Assembly: GCF_017220215.1 (NCBI RefSeq)
Contig: NZ_CP071132.1
Location: 496,001-560,000, forward strand
Source: Caballeronia sp. M1242
Lineage (GTDB): Bacteria; Pseudomonadota; Gammaproteobacteria; Burkholderiales; Burkholderiaceae
Reading direction: 5' to 3'
DNA: 64,000 nucleotides
Positions 61,484 through 64,000 of the stretch are shown piece after piece. Made by a program: the position numbers and the translations under genes. The stretch's first letter is position 1. Each line of letters starts with the position of its first letter. The notes below the pieces were generated by a model. It was not told the DNA's origin and did no database searches. It worked only from the letters and a program-made list of their open reading frames with translations.

Positions 61484-62653
61484 ATGAAGGCGCTGATTTG
61501 GCAAGGCAAGAAAGACATCCGCTACGAGACAGTCCCGGACCCGGTCATCGAGCACCCGCGCGATGCCATCATCAAGGTATCGACGTGCGCAATCTGCGGT
61601 TCGGACCTGCATCTCTTCGACGGCTTCATGCCTGGCATGGAATCCGGCGACATCATGGGCCACGAGTTCATGGGTGAAGTGGTCGAAGTCGGCTCGGGCA
61701 ACAGCGCGCTCAAAAAGGGCGATCGCATCGTCGTGCCGTTCACGATCGTTTGCGGCGAGTGCGATCAGTGCAAGCGCGGCAATTTTTCGGTGTGCGAACG
61801 CAGCAATCGCAACAAGGATGTCGCGGACAAAGTGTTCGGCCACACGACAGCGGGCCTCTTCGGTTACACGCACCTGACGGGCGGCTATCCCGGCGGACAA
61901 GCCGAATACGTGCGCGTGCCGTTTGCGGACAAGACGCACGTCAAGATTCCGGACGGCCTGACCGACGAGCAAGTGCTCTTTCTCGGCGACATCTTCCCGA
62001 CCGGCTGGCAGGCCGCCGTGCAATGCGATATCGAGCCGACGGACACGGTCGCGATCTGGGGCGCGGGCCCGGTCGGCCAGATGGCGATTCGCAGCGCGGT
62101 GCTGCTCGGCGCAAAGCAGGTGATCGCGATCGACTATATTCCCGAGCGCCTCGCGATGGCGCGCGCGGGCGGCGCGACCGTCATCAATTTCAAGGAAGAA
62201 AGCGTGCTGGAACGTCTGGGCGAACTCACGCAGGGCAAGGGTCCGGAGAAGTGCATCGACGCAGTGGGCATGGAATCGCACGCGACGCGTTCCGTCGATG
62301 CCATGTACGACCGCGCGAAGCAGGCCGTGATGCTGGAGACGGACCGCCCGCACGTGCTGCGCGAGATGATCTACGTGTGCCGTCCGGCGGGCACGCTGTC
62401 GGTGCCGGGCGTATACGGGGGACTCATCGACAAGATTCCGTTCGGCGCCGCGATGAACAAGGGACTGACGTGGCGCATGGGGCAGACGCACGTGAACCGC
62501 TGGACGGACGACTTGCTCAAGCGCATACAGGACGGACAGATCGACCCGTCGTTCGTCATCACGCACACGGTGTCGCTCGCGGACGGCCCGGGCATGTACA
62601 AGACGTTCCGCGACAAGGAAGACGGCTGCATCAAGGTCGTGCTGAAGCCGTGA
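61484..62653 (+). CDS. Zinc-dependent alcohol dehydrogenase (MDR family)
   Basis: GGAGG lies before the ATG. The 389-residue protein has catalytic zinc residues (ICGSDLH, GHEFMG), structural zinc cysteines (CGECDQCKRGNFSVC) and the NAD motif GAGPVGQ. Its FTIVCGECDQC and AGLFGYTHLTGGYPGGQAEYVRVP segments match large bacterial threonine- or formaldehyde-dehydrogenase-like enzymes. It is related to the protein at 57280. Substrate unknown. Confidence 0.9.
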   Translation: MKALIWQGKKDIRYETVPDPVIEHPRDAIIKVSTCAICGSDLHLFDGFMPGMESGDIMGHEFMGEVVEVGSGNSALKKGDRIVVPFTIVCGECDQCKRGNFSVCERSNRNKDVADKVFGHTTAGLFGYTHLTGGYPGGQAEYVRVPFADKTHVKIPDGLTDEQVLFLGDIFPTGWQAAVQCDIEPTDTVAIWGAGPVGQMAIRSAVLLGAKQVIAIDYIPERLAMARAGGATVINFKEESVLERLGELTQGKGPEKCIDAVGMESHATRSVDAMYDRAKQAVMLETDRPHVLREMIYVCRPAGTLSVPGVYGGLIDKIPFGAAMNKGLTWRMGQTHVNRWTDDLLKRIQDGQIDPSFVITHTVSLADGPGMYKTFRDKEDGCIKVVLKP

Positions 62654-62881
62654 GCGCGTGATGCGTTGCGCGCGCGTCAGCGGCTGCGAGCGATTCGTCT
62701 GCTTACCGTGCGCTTTCGCACATTCACGCCGGACGCAGGCTGGCGGGCCGGACCGCCGCCGATATATAGTCGGCGGCCCAGCAACGGACAGCATCGGAGG
62801 CGGCGTGACACACGCTGACAATGCGCGGCGCGGCTCGCCTGCCCGCCGCGTCGAGAGTTCGGCCATGCGCATTCGCGGCGC

Positions 62882-64000
62882 ATGACGCGTCTTTTCCCGC
62901 CGATGCGCGCGTTGGCCGTCGCGGTGGCGGCGCTGTGCGCGCATATCGGCGATGCCGCCGCGCAGGCTTATCGCGATGTCGCGCCGATCGCGCCGCCCGC
63001 CGCCGAGCGCCCGCGCGCGCCACAGCCGCCGCAGCAGCCGGCCGACGAGTCGCATGCCGTCGCGATCGAAGACTTGCGCGGCATTGCGTTCGCGCGCGCA
63101 GGCGAGGCCGCATCGGGCCATCGCCGATCCGCCGCGCAGTCCGCCGCGCAGGGCGCGATCACGTCCACGGACCTTCCGCTCGTCGACGCCGCCTTTCTCG
63201 ACACCTTCGCCGCCGATCTCGGCAAGCCGCTTACCTTCGCGCGTCTCGCGCAGATCCGCCGCGCGGTCGTGCAGCGATATCGCGACGCGGGACAGCCGCT
63301 CGTCGATGTCTACGTGCCCGAGCAGGACGTGAGCGACGGCGTGGTGACCGTCGCGGTCGCCGAGTTCCGCGCGGGGCGCGTGATGGCGAAGGGCAACCGC
63401 TATTTCTCCGATGCGCTGCTCACGCGCGAGATGCCGCTTGCGAGCGGCGAGCCGATCCACGAAGCCGATGTGGCAGCGGGACTCGCGCTGCTCAACGCGA
63501 ATCCGTATCGCCGCGTCGACGTGATCTATGCGCCGGGCGAGGCGCAGAACACGACCGACGTCGTGTTGCAAACGGAAGACCGCCTGCCACTGCGCCTCTA
63601 CGGCGGCTACAACAACGACGGTGTGCGCGATCTGGGACGCGACCGGTTTCTCGCGGGCTTCGACTACGGCAACCTGTTCGGCATCGACGCGCGCATCGGC
63701 TATCAGGCGACGGCCAGCAACGACCTCTTTTCGGGCAATCCGGACATCGAAGGACGGCCCGACCGCGCGCGCTTCATTGCGCACTCATTCAACTTCTTCG
63801 CGCCGCTGCCGTGGCTCGATCGCATCGAACTGTTCGGCGTATTCGCGCAAAGCACGCCGCGCCTGCCAGACAGTTACGGACAGACCGGCATTAGTTCGCA
63901 GTTGAGCTTTCGCTACGACCGCCTGCTTCCGCCGCTCGACAACGCGGGCGCGTGGCAGCAGCAGATTCAGTTCGGCTATGACTTCAAGCGCTCGAACAAC
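62882..64000 (+). CDS. Two-partner secretion TpsB transporter (ShlB/FhaC/HecB), 3' truncated by window
   Basis: The frame runs from the ATG at 62882 to the window end without a stop, 373 codons. A signal peptide ends near AAAQAY. A Pro-rich linker, a POTRA-type domain (about 80-150; LTFARLAQIRRAVVQRYRDAGQPLVDVYVPEQ), a second POTRA-like region and the start of the beta-barrel (LYGGYNNDGVRDLGRDRFLAGFDYGNLFG) follow. It would export a large TpsA haemagglutinin/haemolysin. The partner gene, expected next to it, is outside the window. Confidence 0.88.
   Translation, partial: MTRLFPPMRALAVAVAALCAHIGDAAAQAYRDVAPIAPPAAERPRAPQPPQQPADESHAVAIEDLRGIAFARAGEAASGHRRSAAQSAAQGAITSTDLPLVDAAFLDTFAADLGKPLTFARLAQIRRAVVQRYRDAGQPLVDVYVPEQDVSDGVVTVAVAEFRAGRVMAKGNRYFSDALLTREMPLASGEPIHEADVAAGLALLNANPYRRVDVIYAPGEAQNTTDVVLQTEDRLPLRLYGGYNNDGVRDLGRDRFLAGFDYGNLFGIDARIGYQATASNDLFSGNPDIEGRPDRARFIAHSFNFFAPLPWLDRIELFGVFAQSTPRLPDSYGQTGISSQLSFRYDRLLPPLDNAGAWQQQIQFGYDFKRSNN

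Overview
The window is about 64 kb of high-GC DNA whose gene content fits a Burkholderia-type betaproteobacterium (Caballeronia or Paraburkholderia are the likeliest genera). Pointers are phaA/phaB, a NodT-type efflux lipoprotein, DUF4148- and DUF6723-like small proteins, a Porin_4-type porin and dense, mostly short operons. I saw no rRNA, tRNA, CRISPR array or intact insertion sequence. The most informative block, 27.3-36.2 kb, reads as the replication and partition region of a secondary replicon (chromid or megaplasmid). It runs: large tyrosine recombinase, parA, parB, a winged-helix replication-initiator-like protein, a full-length sigma-70 factor, then a noncoding stretch with two direct repeats that each carry a pair of opposed DnaA boxes. 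The replicon assignment is inference from this order.

Left arm (0-10.6 kb). Small hypothetical proteins and an orphan receiver protein are followed by a minus-strand tripartite drug-efflux operon (HlyD adaptor, DHA2 transporter, NodT outer-membrane lipoprotein). Next come an IclR regulator divergent from a fumarylacetoacetate-hydrolase-family enzyme, an orphan sugar-binding protein and a free methionine-R-sulfoxide reductase.

10.7-22 kb. A ROK regulator heads a complete ribose-type sugar ABC operon (ATPase, permease, binding protein). It is followed by a dihydrolipoyl dehydrogenase with an N-terminal lipoyl domain, small exported proteins, and the minus-strand phaA-phaB pair for polyhydroxybutyrate precursors.

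22-27 kb. Three tightly spaced minus-strand genes: an Nramp metal transporter, a dienelactone-hydrolase-like domain fused to an NTF2-like domain (with its catalytic nucleophile and His replaced), and a self-sufficient cytochrome P450 fused to a phthalate-dioxygenase-reductase-type module.

36-52 kb. Mixed metabolic genes: glutathione transferases, a short-chain dehydrogenase, a lipoate-ligase-like protein, a NudK-type Nudix hydrolase, the molybdate operon modABC with a very good Mo-box upstream, a methylglutaconyl-CoA-hydratase-like enzyme, a sorbosone-dehydrogenase-like protein with a cytochrome c, a polysaccharide pyruvyl transferase and a PAS-GGDEF diguanylate cyclase.

52-64 kb. A bacterial SET-domain protein, a cupin, RecQ helicase, CsbD, two zinc-dependent alcohol dehydrogenases, a porin followed by an 11-bp tandem repeat and a strong hairpin, a manganese catalase, and the 5' part of a two-partner-secretion TpsB transporter cut by the window end. 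CsbD, Mn-catalase and the dehydrogenases suggest a stress-adaptation neighbourhood.
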